DNA of 64,000 bases from Oxyruncus cristatus (GCA_013399855.1 VXAY01004755.1:444546-508545), one strand, 5' to 3'; positions 23,368 to 36,089 are shown, counted from the first letter of the stretch. The notes: a model not told the origin generated them from the sequence alone. Numbers and translations are program-made.

Positions 23368-23525
23368 GGAATCATGGAATCATGGAGTGGTTTGGGTTGA
23401 AAGGGACCTTAAAGATCACCCAGTTCCAAACCATCTGCCATGGGCAGGGACGCTTTTTACTAGACCCGCTTGCTCAGAGCCCCGTCCAACCTGGCCTTGA
23501 AGACCTGGAATGGCTGGTCAGGGAT
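23368..23525 (-). mobile_element. CR1 LINE 3' fragment, antisense
   Basis: Begins with the reverse complement of the CR1 tail ('gaatcatggaatcatgg') and 'ggtttgggttgaaagggacc', then 'catgggcagggacgc' and 'gtccaacctggccttgaa'. The copy decays after that. The 315-codon frame 22869-23816 runs straight through it, which argues against that frame being a gene. Confidence 0.92.
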
Positions 23526-23560
23526 GGTGGGACACTGGGCAGGGATGGTGGGACACCGGG
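23519..23560. repeat. Tandem duplication of 21 bp
   Basis: Two adjacent 21-bp units (23519-23539 and 23540-23560) differ by one base. They start within the 'cagggatgg' word at the degraded edge of the CR1 copy, so a CR1 segment seems to have been duplicated locally after insertion. Confidence 0.9.
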
Positions 23561-26500
23561 CAGCACGGGGGGTTCTCTTCAGCAACCACTGCCAAGCTGC
23601 ACCTCCTCTCCCTGGATCTCAAGTACAGGGATTGACTTCTCCCAGCTGCTCTCACCAGAGGTGCAGACTTGGAACCTTCAGCAGCTCCCCAACCACTCCA
23701 AGGGTTTCATGGAAACAGCCCCCAATCCATGTCAGACCCTCTGGCCGGCACATGCGCCGCAGACAGGCAGCCCTTACTTTTCCCCATTCTCCTTTTACTC
23801 ATTTGAGATTTGTTAGGGAGACCAAGGCATTTGTTTATGGATACAAAAGACAATGACAGCTAGCTTAAATTCTTGGCACTGCAAGTGTTTTGTGTTGAAA
23901 CCAGGCTTTTTTCTTCTTCAAAAACAAAATTTTTAGCCAGAATTTTTCTTTACCGTCAGCATTTCTGAAGACCATTGGATCGTTTTGGAATAATTTATCC
24001 ATATTCTTATTGAACTCACCAAAATGTGTTTTTTCCCCCCCCTCACCACAGCCGCTGTTTTCAGAAAGTGAAGTTTGTTCTAATCAAAGATACAGTGGCT
24101 GATTTGTAAAATTAGTTTCCTAAAGAGATTAAAAATGGTTCCAACTTCTAGAGTGTTTCCAACCTTGTAAAGCAGAAACAACCCGAAATGACAGCTTTTA
24201 AAATATTTTTGATAAAATCTGTCACCAGCTCACAGTGGAGTTTGTTTTGTTACCAAGAAAATCTTTCTCCTTGTGGGCTTTCCCATTTTAATCTCTTCCA
24301 CATTGATATTGATGGAAATGAAATTTCAAACTACATTTTACAGTCTGGGCTTGAGTCTTTGCAGGGAATCTCAGAACGCAACACTGAGCATTTGACGTAA
24401 AAAAAGGAGTTTCTGAACATTTGCAGATCTGCTATCCAGGGATAATTTTTAAATGGCTTTATTCAATATCAGGTTCACTGGATTCCTCACTTACAGGCAA
24501 AATATTTAACATATGGGATAAAATGGTACATGATGGAGCAAGAAGCTGGGCAAGCTTTACCCTTGGTTTAGGCTGAGATCAGGACTAGGAGAAGGTGCAG
24601 CCTCCAGTCAGGCTTTGGATCACAGGTTGGTTTTGCCCAGGCAGACCCAGGTTTTAGGTGTGCGATGCTCCCCAGGGAGCTCATCTACAAGCAGGTTTGG
24701 CACTGCAGAGCTTTCTAAACACCATGATTTAAGATGCTTCCAGTCCTGGCCTCTGCTAGGACTGAAACTTCCCTGAGGAAATGCAGGCAAGTCACCTACT
24801 GTTGGTCTGGACCCCGACAAGTCAGGCCACACAGAGTTAGGATGAGCTCTGAATTGTCCTGGGCTTGATTTTGGAAGAAATCAAGCCATGTTTTCAGAGA
24901 CATGGATCACCTAAGGAAGTCACTGCCAGTATTCAGATAAACACAGAACTACAGGTAATTTGACTGTCACTATATAGACCCAAGAGAAGTCAAACCTCGT
25001 TACTTCAAAGCATTTTTTCCAAGTCTGTGGATTTGAAAACATGATTCACCTTAGGACAAGAAACATTGCAACCCTTTTTAGACCTGCTGCCACTCTGCCA
25101 GTGCCCAAACCAACCCATTCACCTAAGGAGAAACATCAGCAAGTTGAAGGCTTTGGGTGTAGAAAACCAGCTCAGGGAAGAGAATAAAAAAAGCCGTGGA
25201 TGCTTCCACAGCTACATCAGTGTTTTCCTTCGGTGATTTCCCCCACCTTGACTATTGCTCGACACATCATTACCTGGTAATAGGTCTCTCAGCTCCGGGT
25301 GGGAATGGGAGTGGAAAGAGTTGCTGGGAGCTTAAGGGCCACAGCAAGCCATGTGCTTAATAAAACCAAAGATGCATGTCTGGAAAAGGTAGAGCAGACA
25401 TATAGAATTGCAAAAGAGGCCCTTGCTCACAGGATCCGGGGCTCAGCCCTGCAGAACTGGCCAATACCTCCTGCAAGGAGTGGGAGTGAGAGGCGCTCAC
25501 ATGACGTTGCTGGATCAGCCGCTCGTTCATTACTTGACTCCTGGTTTTACTATTCTCCTTAATGGACTCCACTTCCTCTCTTTTCCCTGTATGTGTGTGT
25601 GTTAAAAGGATTGGACCTCCACATGTGCTGACTCTCAGTTGAGAAACACCCCATATAATCACAGGGAACTTTATCTCCTCTGCAGCCCGCGACACCTTCC
25701 CACAGAGGATGCGCTTTGTACTGTCCAGCCTGGGTAAAAAAGTATTGCAAAACACAACAAAAAAAAAGACAGTCATTTTCCTTGTTTAGATTTCATTGGA
25801 GCTGCCAGAAAATCCAGCTGGTTGAAGCGCACTAAGTATGTTTTGCAACTATTTTCCTCAAAGTTTTCTTTCGTAAAGACTTGTGAACATTTCTGTTGTT
25901 GCCTCTGCACAGAAAACCAACAAGGCTTGAGAGGATTTTTGCAGTTGTTTCTCTCTTTTTAAGCTTGTTCTCAAGGAAAAAAAAAAACAAAACATGAGCT
26001 TAAAACAATTTATGGTTTCATTTCTGACGTAAACTTTTTATTTCACCTCAAGGTCGGGGCTTTTTAAAGGTTTTCGTTCTTTAGGTGAGCAAACTTTGAA
26101 AGCTGACCTCCAAACACATATGAACCAATGAAATCATTTTATCTGTGTTGCAGTCTTCCAAACTCCCAGCTGAAAAATGGATTTATCTATCCTAACTTAG
26201 AGCCTGTGTTTGAGTTTGTGATCCTGGGTGACTTGGTAGCTCATGGAGAGAACCGGAAAACTCAACAGACGTGCTGAGGAATCACCCTCCGACCCCCTGC
26301 TTCTCTCCACTGGCACTTGCTGAGGTGACATTGGCTGGGTGTCACTTATCTGCCTACTGCTAGAGAAGTCAAGCCTGTCAATCCCATTAAATACTCCCGG
26401 CACACAGACAACCCAACGTTCAACAGTTACAGAGCCTGCGTTGCTCCATCTTTCCCTCAACGCAGGAATTACCCACCTGAGGTTTCCTCAGTACTTTTCA

Positions 26501-27688
26501 CAGACTCCAAATTTCAGAGAGCAGATTTCCAACCTCAGAACCCCGACTTTGGGAGTCACTCCCTAACCTCCCCCGTGTTCTCAGCTGCATGAGATGCCAG
26601 CACAGCCTGGGTTCACCCACCAGGCAGCCACACCACCAGTTAGGATTGCTTGTTTTCTGCTTCCAAGGAACAAATGGATCCTCTAGAGCATGCAGAAAGA
26701 CTAGTGGGTTTTTATAACTGGCTCCCACCTAGTGCTCACTGCCTCTCCTCTCCAGCATGGGCTGACTCTCCAAGCAGCAGCAGAGCTGCTCCTTCTCCCA
26801 GCTGAGCACTGCCTTCACACTTGCAGGGCTGGAGCAGGATCCATGCCCTCCTTCCCAGCCAGGGCTCACATGGCTTCATAGAAAGCATTGATATTACAAA
26901 CAGTGAGCCCATAAAACACAGGCAGTCGAGTCCAACCAGTTTCATTTGGAAAAGCTTCAAGAAGATCCAGGTTATCTGATTCTACCACACCTGGAGCACA
27001 GCAACTCCTTCAGCGCAAGCCGAGCCTTTCCAACCCAACCCCAATGGTTTCCAAGTTATGTTGGTGCCCCCTCCTCGGTTCCTCCCACCCAACAGTTTGG
27101 TTACAGACTGTGTACGAGGCAAAAGCTAACTTCAGATGTACATCTTCAGAAGCAACTTCACCTGTAAGAGCTCAGCTGCTTTGCCAAGAGCTTTGCATGG
27201 TCAGAGGACTACGGTGTTGGGTAGATTTGTCAAATCAATGACAGGATGTTCCTATAAACAACAGCACAACACAGGCTCCTTCTGCACTTAAAGCAACATG
27301 ACTTGTACAAACTCCCTCCCCAAAGCCTCTCAAAATCCCTCCCAAGTAACGCTGCCATGATGCCTAGAGATGCTCCCGGCCCTTTGAATTTCCACTGTAT
27401 CAAACTTGATCCTCCTTTTGGGTGGCCCTTGTCACTCACACGGACTTCAACTGCCAGCTGCTGGAAGCAGAGAGCTGGAACACATCCACCACCTAAAAAC
27501 TTGCAGGTGATTTAACCTCAGCCTGTGCATCTGGGCAGTTCTGTAGAGAAGCGAATTGGAAATAGTAACGGGAAATGAAGTGTCTCAGCCCTACATGACT
27601 CAGTTTTCCGACCCGAGATCACTTTCTTCTTCCTTTGTCCTTTAGCAGTTTATAGTCCTGCACAGGAAGAAGAGAGAGGGAGCAGCCG
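23526..27688. other. Unique non-coding stretch
   Basis: A/T-rich in 23.8-24.5 kb and 25.8-26.2 kb. Around 25220-25310 the sequence looks conserved-element-like and includes the odd palindrome ATTACC-T-GGTAAT at about 25269-25281. No exon, RNA gene or clear repeat is visible. All frames are below 140 codons after 23.9 kb. Confidence 0.55.
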
Positions 27689-27774
27689 GGTCTATGGACA
27701 GTGTCCCTGCCTGTGGCAGGGGGGTTGGAACGAGACGACGTTTAAGGTCCCTTCCCACCCAAACCATTCTGTGA
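27689..27774 (+). mobile_element. CR1 LINE 3' terminal fragment (short)
   Basis: Only the last 85 bp or so remain: 'gtgtccctgcctgtggcagg', 'gttggaacgagacgacg', 'ggtcccttcccacccaaacc'. A very short 5'-truncated insertion in sense orientation. Confidence 0.92.
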
Positions 27775-28940
27775 GCTGAAGAAGTGCCGTTATACACGTA
27801 CATCCATATCTTCCTTTTGGGTTACTTAGGGTACGATGGAGCTGAAAGACCACGGCAAACAGTCCCACAAGCCAAACCCCACCAGCCAGAGCCACCCCCA
27901 CATGCCACAGGGCAGTGCCCTGCTGCAGAGCCCTGCCAGCACCCCCGGGCACCTGCCCCTTGTGGGGGCTCTGTGCCTGGCCGGGCCCCACCACCGCTCA
28001 GGAACTCGGCTCCCAAATGGGTTCATTAGCCGTGAATGGCTTTTGCATTAGCAGAGATCAGGCCCCCTCATACCACCCCTGTCACTTCCGCAGGCACCAG
28101 CACAAGCCTCGTTTCAAACCTCCAATTTGTCTGTTTAGTGTCTTCATAAAGGAGGGGGGAAATGAAAGAGAGAGGCTGGGGGAAGGGGCCGGGATGGCTA
28201 AACCAGTGACTTGTCTCTAATTTCCCTGTGGCCCCCCCACCCCCCTGCTTCCCCTGGGGACACAGGCTTCAAAGTGAGCTACAAATATTTACTAATTCTA
28301 TTAACAGGATACAAATTGTTTTCAGGGGAGCATCAACCACACAAAGCCATGTCAGGCTTCCCCCCCACCCTGCTCCCAGACCCCCGGCGCACACCCCCTG
28401 CCCCGGCACAGCCACACGCACTATGTAGGCAACCACTGCTTCCCGCCTCCCCAATTTTTCCTAAGTTCAAGATGAGTTGAAGGGTCAAAAAGGCAAAGGG
28501 TGTTTCAGAAGTTTAGCAGACAGCATTTGGTAAGGGGAAGGCAGCGGGAGGGGGCGGGGGGGAGAGAGGAGAGAAGGAATCTGGCATGCATTAGGCTGAA
28601 CAGTTCCAAACATCCATCCTCCACAGACTTGTTACTTTCTTTCTTTCTCACAAGATTTTTGTTGGGGGGTTTTGTTGTAATTTGTGGTTTATTTAAGGGT
28701 TGGTTTTGTTTTTTTTCTTCATATCGGCCAACAACTGTATTTTAATCTCCTTCCCCCACCCTCCCGTGCTGCCTCCAAAAGCACATGCTCGCAATGCTCA
28801 GACTGAAGGGCTCAGACATAACCGATGTGCTTTGCCAAGGAGTTGCTGCAAGAAGTTTGTAGTAGTTGCTGGAAACTGGAAAAGTGAATAAAACGCTCCA
28901 CCGTGGGCAAGAAAAGAGCTCGATGCAGTGAGATGCTCCA
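27775..28940. other. Unique stretch, partly G/C- and T/G-rich
   Basis: A C-rich segment at 28230-28440 encloses a short A/T-rich island (28265-28325: 'caaatatttactaattc' and neighbours) that looks conserved-element-like. No gene is supported, and the overlapping open frames on both strands come from stop-poor G/C-rich composition. Confidence 0.5.
28546..28562 (+). other. G-quadruplex-prone tract
   Basis: GGG-A-GGGGG-C-GGGGGGG gives at least four G-triplets with one-base loops, preceded by another GGGG at 28534. It should fold readily in single-stranded DNA. It lies in otherwise featureless unique sequence, with a TTTC microsatellite and a T/G-rich stretch following at 28630-28720. Confidence 0.6.
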
Positions 28941-29028
28941 CCTTGTCAAAGGTGTCCCTACCTATGGCAGGGAGTTTGAACTAGATGATCTCCAAGGTCA
29001 CTTCCAACCCAAACCATTCCATGATTCC
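28941..29028 (+). mobile_element. CR1 LINE 3' terminal fragment (short)
   Basis: The terminal 90 bp of a sense CR1: 'ggtgtccctacctatggcag', 'gaactagatgatctcc', 'cttccaacccaaaccattcc', 'atgattcc'. Similar in age and length to the copy 1.2 kb upstream but distinct in sequence, so it is a separate insertion and not a duplicate. Confidence 0.92.
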
Positions 29029-29985
29029 CACCAAAAGGCAGCAGAGAAGGAATGATGCTCATATGGGATCATGTCCCAATGCACATCCCACTGCACAGAT
29101 GCAATAGCAATAGGGAGCTTTCTAGGAGGAGAATAAGGTCTTAGACCAAGGCCACAGTTGCTGCTGTACAGCTCGATGGAGTATAATTAGAGTTAATACC
29201 AGATAAGCTTTCGGCTCCACAAAGTCTTCCAGGAGGTAGTTTTCCACACGACTTAAATGTTGACCCATATCTCATTATGTTTTATGAGCCCAAAACAAGA
29301 ACAGCACAGGCTACATATTTAAAAGAAATAATACTTCCCAAATGTCCAGCTACCTGAAGCAAATCCATCTGGCTGAGTAGACAGATGACCAACAGCCCTC
29401 ACGAACGTGTCAGGATTACATTGGTTGGGGCTGTGGCATAAAATGGCCCAAACCCTCCACCTCAGCCTGGAGGAGAGTGAAGAATCCAGCCAGGCAGGAC
29501 GGCACTCTGGGACCCCAGCATGGAAAAAGACTTGCAGCAGATGTGTCCCTTTGCTGTCACCAGACTGGCAGGTGTGACGTGAGGAACTGTTCTCTCACGT
29601 GGAAGTGATGTCATGGGGAGGAGAAGGCTGTGCACCACTTTATTTGTTAACCTTTCCTGGCACGCCAAATATTTTCACTTTTGTTCTGGGTCAGGGAGTA
29701 CTAAAGATGGAGTAGAGTATTCAGCACATTGTGGAGGAGTTGCTGAAGAGGACCTGCCTTCTGCCAACCAGATGTGAGAGCTGGAAGTCATGGTATGTGG
29801 TGCTTGAAAGACAGCGGACAACCTGACCAAAGATCCCCTCAATCTTAACCACAAATCTTGTTCCTTTGCTTCTCATCAGGTACGGTCCTGCCAGCCCTCC
29901 AGATCTGCTTTTTCCACCAACAGGAAACAAGTAGATAAAAACCTGTATTTCAGCTGAAATCTCCTCCCCCTCCAGAAAAAAAAAA
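29029..29985. other. Unique stretch
   Basis: Mixed-composition DNA with no repeat or gene that I recognise. All frames are under 70 codons. Confidence 0.5.
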
Positions 29986-30056
29986 TCAGAATCACAGAAT
30001 CACAAAATACCCTGCGTTGGAAGGGACCCACAAAGATAGAGTCCAATTCCTGAGTC
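29986..30056 (-). mobile_element. CR1 LINE 3' terminal fragment, antisense
   Basis: The reverse complement of the CR1 tail ('aatcacagaatcac') is followed by 'tgcgttggaagggaccca' and 'agagtccaattcctg'. That spelling belongs to the 'gttggactcgatgatccttg' subfamily, not the 'gttggaactagatgatc' type. Preceded by an A9 run at 29976-29984. Confidence 0.85.
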
Positions 30057-30138
30057 CAACCCAAACCTAAGCCCCCAAACTTTTTGGGGAAAGATGGAAG
30101 GGCACATGAACACACCAGCAGCATGTAGAGCAGCCAAA

Positions 30139-30192
30139 TTCATAAAATCATGGAACGGTTTGGGTTGGAAGCAACCTGGGAGGTCACCCAGA
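30139..30192 (-). mobile_element. CR1 LINE 3' terminal fragment, antisense, very short
   Basis: About 50 bp: 'cataaaatcatggaacgg', 'tttgggttggaagcaacc', 'gaggtcaccc'. It lies 80 bp from the previous antisense CR1 but belongs to the other subfamily, so the two are independent insertions at nearly the same spot. Confidence 0.85.
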
Positions 30193-32835
30193 GAAGGCAG
30201 AGCACTGCACCCTGCTCACGCCACCCAACTGCAGGTGGTTCTCTCAGGCACACGTAGGAGAAGTCACGTTGCCCTTGTCTTATCAGTGGAAGAAATAGGT
30301 ACCTCCAGAGGGCAGTTTAAATCTCAGGTGGATTAAAGTGCCCTTTGGCACTAAGCAGCTCAATAGTGCCTGAAATTAGCCAGGATGAATCCGGACCTTA
30401 ATCAGCAAATGGACTTTTCATTCCATGAAAAGTGTCAAGATTGCAAATTATTTTTCATTTCAAACGAGGACCAAAAAAATCCTCCCCCAGCATTTCAATT
30501 TCCCCTGTGATTTATTTTTAAATTCATTTGGGTTAATCAAAATATTTATTTTCAATCCCTTCAAAACATTCCCATTTAATTTTACACATCTTTAATTTGT
30601 CTACATATGAACTGCATTTTAAAAATGAAAATTTTTCCCCTCGTGGAGAGAAGGAACAAACTCCTTTAGTTTGCACCTACCAAAGCCAGATCTCCCACAT
30701 TATTTCCCTCTTACTTAAAACAAGAATTGCACGAAACTTATCCGTTTGCATGTAGAAAAATAATCAGTTTTCATCAGGGTGATGGCATTTTCCTAGAAGA
30801 AAATGAAGCAGTGGCATTTTCTGACCCACCTAGGGTGGGTAGGACTTAAATTCCTACAGAGGAAGAGAAGTCAAGGGCTGGACAGGGCTTTGGTGAGAGA
30901 ATTTATCCCAGCCCAGGATCCAGAGAAGTTGAACACTTGGCAGAAGACAAGGTACCCATCTTGCTCCTGATTTGTGCTATCATGTTTGACTGTGGCTTGA
31001 ATAACATGGCTCTGGTAGAAACATCAATCTACAGCAAAAAGTCTGTGTAATGCAGAGTTCGAGAGGGAAGGAAGGAGGAGAGGGTAAAAAAAAAACAAAA
31101 ACAAACCAACACCCCACCACCAAATTAGTTCTCTGATAGTTTTCAAATGCTCGGAACGTCAATCTCCTGGCAACACCTGCACGTGGCACATAGACCTTGG
31201 CTTTCTGGAGTCCCTGCAGCGTCTTTTCAAGTAATCTGTGGGAGAATAGAAGGATGTGGCCTTGGAAAAAACCCTCTAAGTGCATAAACAGCTGCGGCCA
31301 CGTTTCCTACGTCTGACATCTCAAGGTTGCAGCAAGAGGGGAGAGTGAGGACAAACAAGGCTCTGACACAGGCTCTCCAAAGGAAAGTGTTTGCCATGTG
31401 CTGGTTATTCGTTAAAGAGTTCAGCAACTGAATTTGTTTAAAGATTTTAGTTGCTCTCTGGTAGCTGCTTTCTGCACTGGCAGTGGTGTCGTTTTCTGCG
31501 CTGCCTGTCTACAGTTCCCTGTGGATATCCTGAGGGATGTTTGACCAGATGAAGTTATAGATGTGGTAAAATGCAGTCAAATAAACATCCTTACTCGTAC
31601 GAGTTGACTCACAAGGATGATGAGCATTACACAAAGCGACCACAACAGTCACAATCAGCACTGACGTGTGGGCGAAGAGAATCCTGAGGATAATCCCAGC
31701 AGTTCCAGTTCCTGTCAGAGCTACACCACATCTGACACCTGGTATCGCACCAGTACGGCCCGGCAGGCAAATAATTTCCGAACTGGGAACGAAACAGTCC
31801 TTCTCCTCCTGGGCAGATCTGCCGACACAATGCTCACCTCTGGAACCCTGCACTGAATCCAAGTGGCTGGTGCAGCCATTAGAGCCTTCTGGTTCGCTCA
31901 TCATCCCACAGAAAGGTCTGAGCATCCATCTGAGGAGAGGTGTCTGCACAACACACGCTCGTACTGAGCCTGCCTGAGGGGCTGGGGGACTCATCCTAGC
32001 CCTGGAATGATCTCCAGAACAAAAGCCACAAGGCCAAGCAGAACAGTCCAGAGGGAGCACAGGCACCGGACAGCCTCTCCTGGAGCTCCAAGCTGTGCTT
32101 CCTCCATGCCTGACCAGAGAGGGGGAATGAGAACCATCTATCCACACATCCAATGTCCGCAGGCATCGAGCCCTCCACCCTCTCCCAGCCCTCCCTGTGG
32201 TCTCAGGCAGCAGGGCCAGAGGAGCCTGGGGAAAACATCAGGAGACATTGGCCTCTGAGGAGCTGTGGCAGCAGCCAGCACTTGCAAAGCCTCATTCCTT
32301 GTCACAGGCTGCAGGGAAGGACAGATGGCACCAGAAACAGTGCCTTGAGCTGACACAGAGCAATCTGCCTGCTGCAGGAGGAGCCTGCACAGCAGCCAGA
32401 CTGCTCTTAGGTTTGTCTTGCCACAGCCCATAGAAACCCAAACGCCCTTTTGCTCCTGGCGTTCTGTTTGGCCAAACTCCGCTCTCCTCGTGCGGTCAAA
32501 GCCCGGGATAACCCCACCTAGGACGCATCTCATCAGCACAAACGCAAAGCAGCCATTTAATAGAGGCGACTTGGAGCACTGTTTGCTGAGCACTTCATCA
32601 GGGCGCAGAGGAGCCGCCGGGGCTGCGGCAGGTGAAGCCAGCTGTCGTGGAAAATGAGCAGAGAGCAGGAGGCTCAGGCTCCATCTATTCCCCTCGCTGG
32701 GCTCAGCTCTCCCTAATCCCTAAAAAGGGAGGAAAGGAAACAAAACAAAGCCTCTCTGCATCAGCCTGTTTTGGCCATACGTCCTCCCTACTGCAGTGGC
32801 GCTCGGGCCATCGCAGAGACCCAATGAAGTGTTGC

Positions 32836-32965
32836 TGTAATTAAGGTTTAATGGAGCTGCAAGACTGTGTCATAGCAAAGAGCCTTATAACAGAGGTGGA
32901 ATGCAATTTACTGCCCACCAGGTAGAGAGCAATAAATCTGCAATATTTATTGGCAAGAGAGAGAA
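32836..32965. promoter_or_regulatory. Conserved-element-like block
   Basis: Repeat-free, evenly mixed A/T-rich DNA with 'gtaattaaggtttaatgg', 'gactgtgtcatagc', 'gcaatttactgcccacc' and 'gcaatatttattggc'. Homeodomain (TAATTA) and forkhead-like (ATATTTATT) words are present. The G/C-richer 32460-32640 upstream also lacks repeats. The call is by texture only. Confidence 0.3.
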
Positions 32966-35900
32966 ATGTGATCCAGAATTCCATATGCTGGGCTGGGGGA
33001 GGAGATGAACATCACTTCCAAAGGGGGGAAAAGTTCCTCCACTGCTCTTACTCAGGGTTGTGTCGTGGAACTGGGGCAGCGTTGATGTGCTGGTGGCCAT
33101 TCCCAAGGATCCCCCAGCACCTTCCATGCTGCAGGCAGGCTCTGCACCAGGCTGCTCCGAGGGCAGGGAGTGGCAGCTGGGACCCTGTCACTTAGGGAGG
33201 GGAGGGAATGCTGTGGCCAGCACATCTGGCCAACCCTGCATTCCTGCAATATGAGCCCCAGGATAATGGGAACACAAAACCTCGGGGCCAGCCCCACAGC
33301 TGGTATAAGCCAGCACAGCCACACTGATTTGCACCCATGGAGGAACTGGCCTCGGGGTTGCCTTTCCCCCCCTCCTGCCTCTTTCACTTGAAACTTGTGG
33401 GCAGGCAGTAAATGGAATGGTATTCCATTTATTGCCCTCGGAAAGGGGAATGGCTGAGCAGCCCATGGAGCTGAGCCTGCTGCTCCAGGCCGTTAAAGTA
33501 TCCCTTCTGCTGTTGAGACTCCAGGGGGGGCATCTGTAGCACTTCCCCTGGAAAATCTGGGTCAAAAAATTAATATAAAATCCCACTCCTGTGCCCCATG
33601 GAGTGCAATGACACCATGGAAGTGTGGAGAGAGGATGCCACTGATGACTCTTTAGGCACAGAGAGACACAAGTGAGAACTAGAGAAGATCCATGTTTCTG
33701 GAAGTCTTAAATTGCACAAATACCTCATCAGAAAGTTTGTACACACAAGGAAAAGAGACATACATCCAGCACATGCAGTCATGGCTTTCTCCATTAATTT
33801 TTCAGCTGAGAAGGGGTGCGTGTGTGGGAATAGGGCACACTGTATTTTTCTCTGTCCTGAGGTGGATGAGCAAGTGTAAATGCTGAGAAATACTACAATT
33901 GGCTAAAAACAACCACAAAAGTACTGCCAAGTGGAAAAACAACCAGAGAAAAGCCACAGTGCCCCAGCCCTGGAAGGTGCTGAGTACCTGTGCTGGAGAC
34001 TGTGGGAATGACAAGTGGTCAATATCCCTCCCGGGGGACTGGATTAGTTGTTTCCTATGTGTCCAATAGACATTTTCTCTCTGAGCAAAACAACTAGCAG
34101 GTGGCTAGTCCTGCCTTCCGAAAGGGCTGTGGCAGATGCAGGGCCATGCTGGAGGGGCAGCTTGGGTTTCACACCCCTTCATTCCCTGTGAGCTGACTGG
34201 GTTGTCCGGGGGTCACCGGGGCTGGTTTGTGTGCACGTGTGAGTGTCAGGGACCAGGCAGAGAACAAGAGGGAGTTTTCCAGCGAGATTCATCCTCTACC
34301 AGAAGCGGCTCTGCCCCAGGAGTGACTCTCAGAAAGGCTGGCATAAATCTGCAATTAATGCTGTTTGCTTCAGTGGAGCTGCCTGGGATCCAGCTGACAG
34401 CGATGTTGGGCCCACTTGGTGCTGATCTCTCACTTATGCTCTCACTTTCCCCTCTCTGAATGCATTTCCCTGACGGATTTGCTTCTCCCCTCCACAGTTC
34501 AAGCATTTATGGACACAGAACTCCAATGGTGTGTAGGAGTAATGCCCACTGAAGACCTCAGAGAAGACACACAGGCAGTAACACAACCTGTACCTGTGTG
34601 GTGCCATGTGCTGTAACTGTGTGGTGACATCGGTGCTCTGGCTCCTGTCACCAGGAGCAGGAGGAGGTGACAGGGACACAGGGCCCCTTCATGTGGTTCC
34701 AGCCTTTCAGCACGAGCGTGGTGCAGACTGGCAGCCTTTCAAGACAGTGTCTGAGTTCAGTGGGGACGTGCCAGGATGATAACCTTGGCCGTATCTGCCC
34801 AGGCAAAGGTTTCAAAGGCTCCTCATGGGTCTGGCTTTCAAGTTGAAAAAGTCCATCTTTTCCTGACTGAGGGAATGAGGTTCTCTCTCCAGCTGGGAGA
34901 GCTCTTGGGAGGCTCAGCCCCTCAATACATCTACCCAGAATGCAGATTCCTGGCCTAAAAGGTGTTGTGTCACCAAGCAGCTTTGGAGTTCATCACCTTT
35001 CATCGTGTTTCTTGAACATCTCAGAATGAGCTTTTCCCCCCCACTTTGCACATCTACAGTGTACTCAACACACAGGGCAGCAACAGCCTGACTCTTGCAT
35101 TGATGGGGTTCAGAGGGCAAAGTGAGGAGCTTTTTTCCATCCTTAGCCTTAGACCACAATTTTAAAACCACGCCAGGTCCCATCTGGATGCCCTAGTGTG
35201 CACCTCTGACTGCTGAGCTACACAGTTTTGGGAAGCCAGGATTGCCTGGGAAGGCTGAGGCCTTATTTCCTTGGCATAGAGCAAAGGAAAAGACAAGGAA
35301 GGTGAGACCTACCATTTCTGTAACACATTCTTTGCAAAAATCTCTTGGTTGCCTCAAGTCTAACACAGTGATCAGGGCTCAGGACACACTAAGGTGGAGG
35401 AAGATGCTCAGGGACCCCTCTTCAGCTCTCCAAGCACCACAGTGAACCCCCAAGACAGGGGGATTTGCTTTGGTTATGCTCCCCGTGGCAAACACAGTGC
35501 AAAGTGCCAGAGGCCTCCTGTGACCCCTTCCAGAAGCCAAGACACCTTCTGGCAATGGCAAAGGACACAAAGAGGCTGTTTGGGATTGACCACAGTCTCT
35601 TCCCACAACTGCCCTGAACTCTTGCACTGTACCAGCCTCCTGCTCTTCCCTCTCTGCCAGGGGCTAAGGCTGAGTACTCTCACAACAGCCATTCTCAACC
35701 TTCCACCCTCTATGACTTCCAGGCTGATACCAGGCTGCCCACACTGGTCAGCTCAAAGCCTCACTTTGTTGGTCTGGATGATCTCCAGGGCTATTCTCAG
35801 AGTCAAACCTCCTCCATCCCCTGGAGCTCCCACACCAGGGCCTGACTGTAAAGCACTGAGGGCTCATCACCCTGAAATGAGCCATTCCTGCTCCCAGAAA

Positions 35901-36089
35901 AACCTCTGTCTGGCTGAGGGCAGACAGTTCCTCCCTCCTGGAGGCAACTCAGCGTGTGCTGCCTGAACACAGCGAAGATTTTGTTATTGGGCTGGGTTTT
36001 TATTCCTCCCTCCTTCTCACTGCCTGCAGAGCCAAAGGGCCTGTTTGTTTTTGCTGTTACTTATCAGAAAGGTTTATTTGCGATTGTTT

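Noticed and set aside
35740..35830. Possible CR1 trace ('ggtctggatgatctccaggg')
   Set aside because: Only one short word resembles CR1; the flanking sequence does not continue the consensus.
35394..35966. 190-codon plus-strand open frame
   Set aside because: No domain, Ser/Pro-rich low-information composition, and antisense frames open over the same bases.
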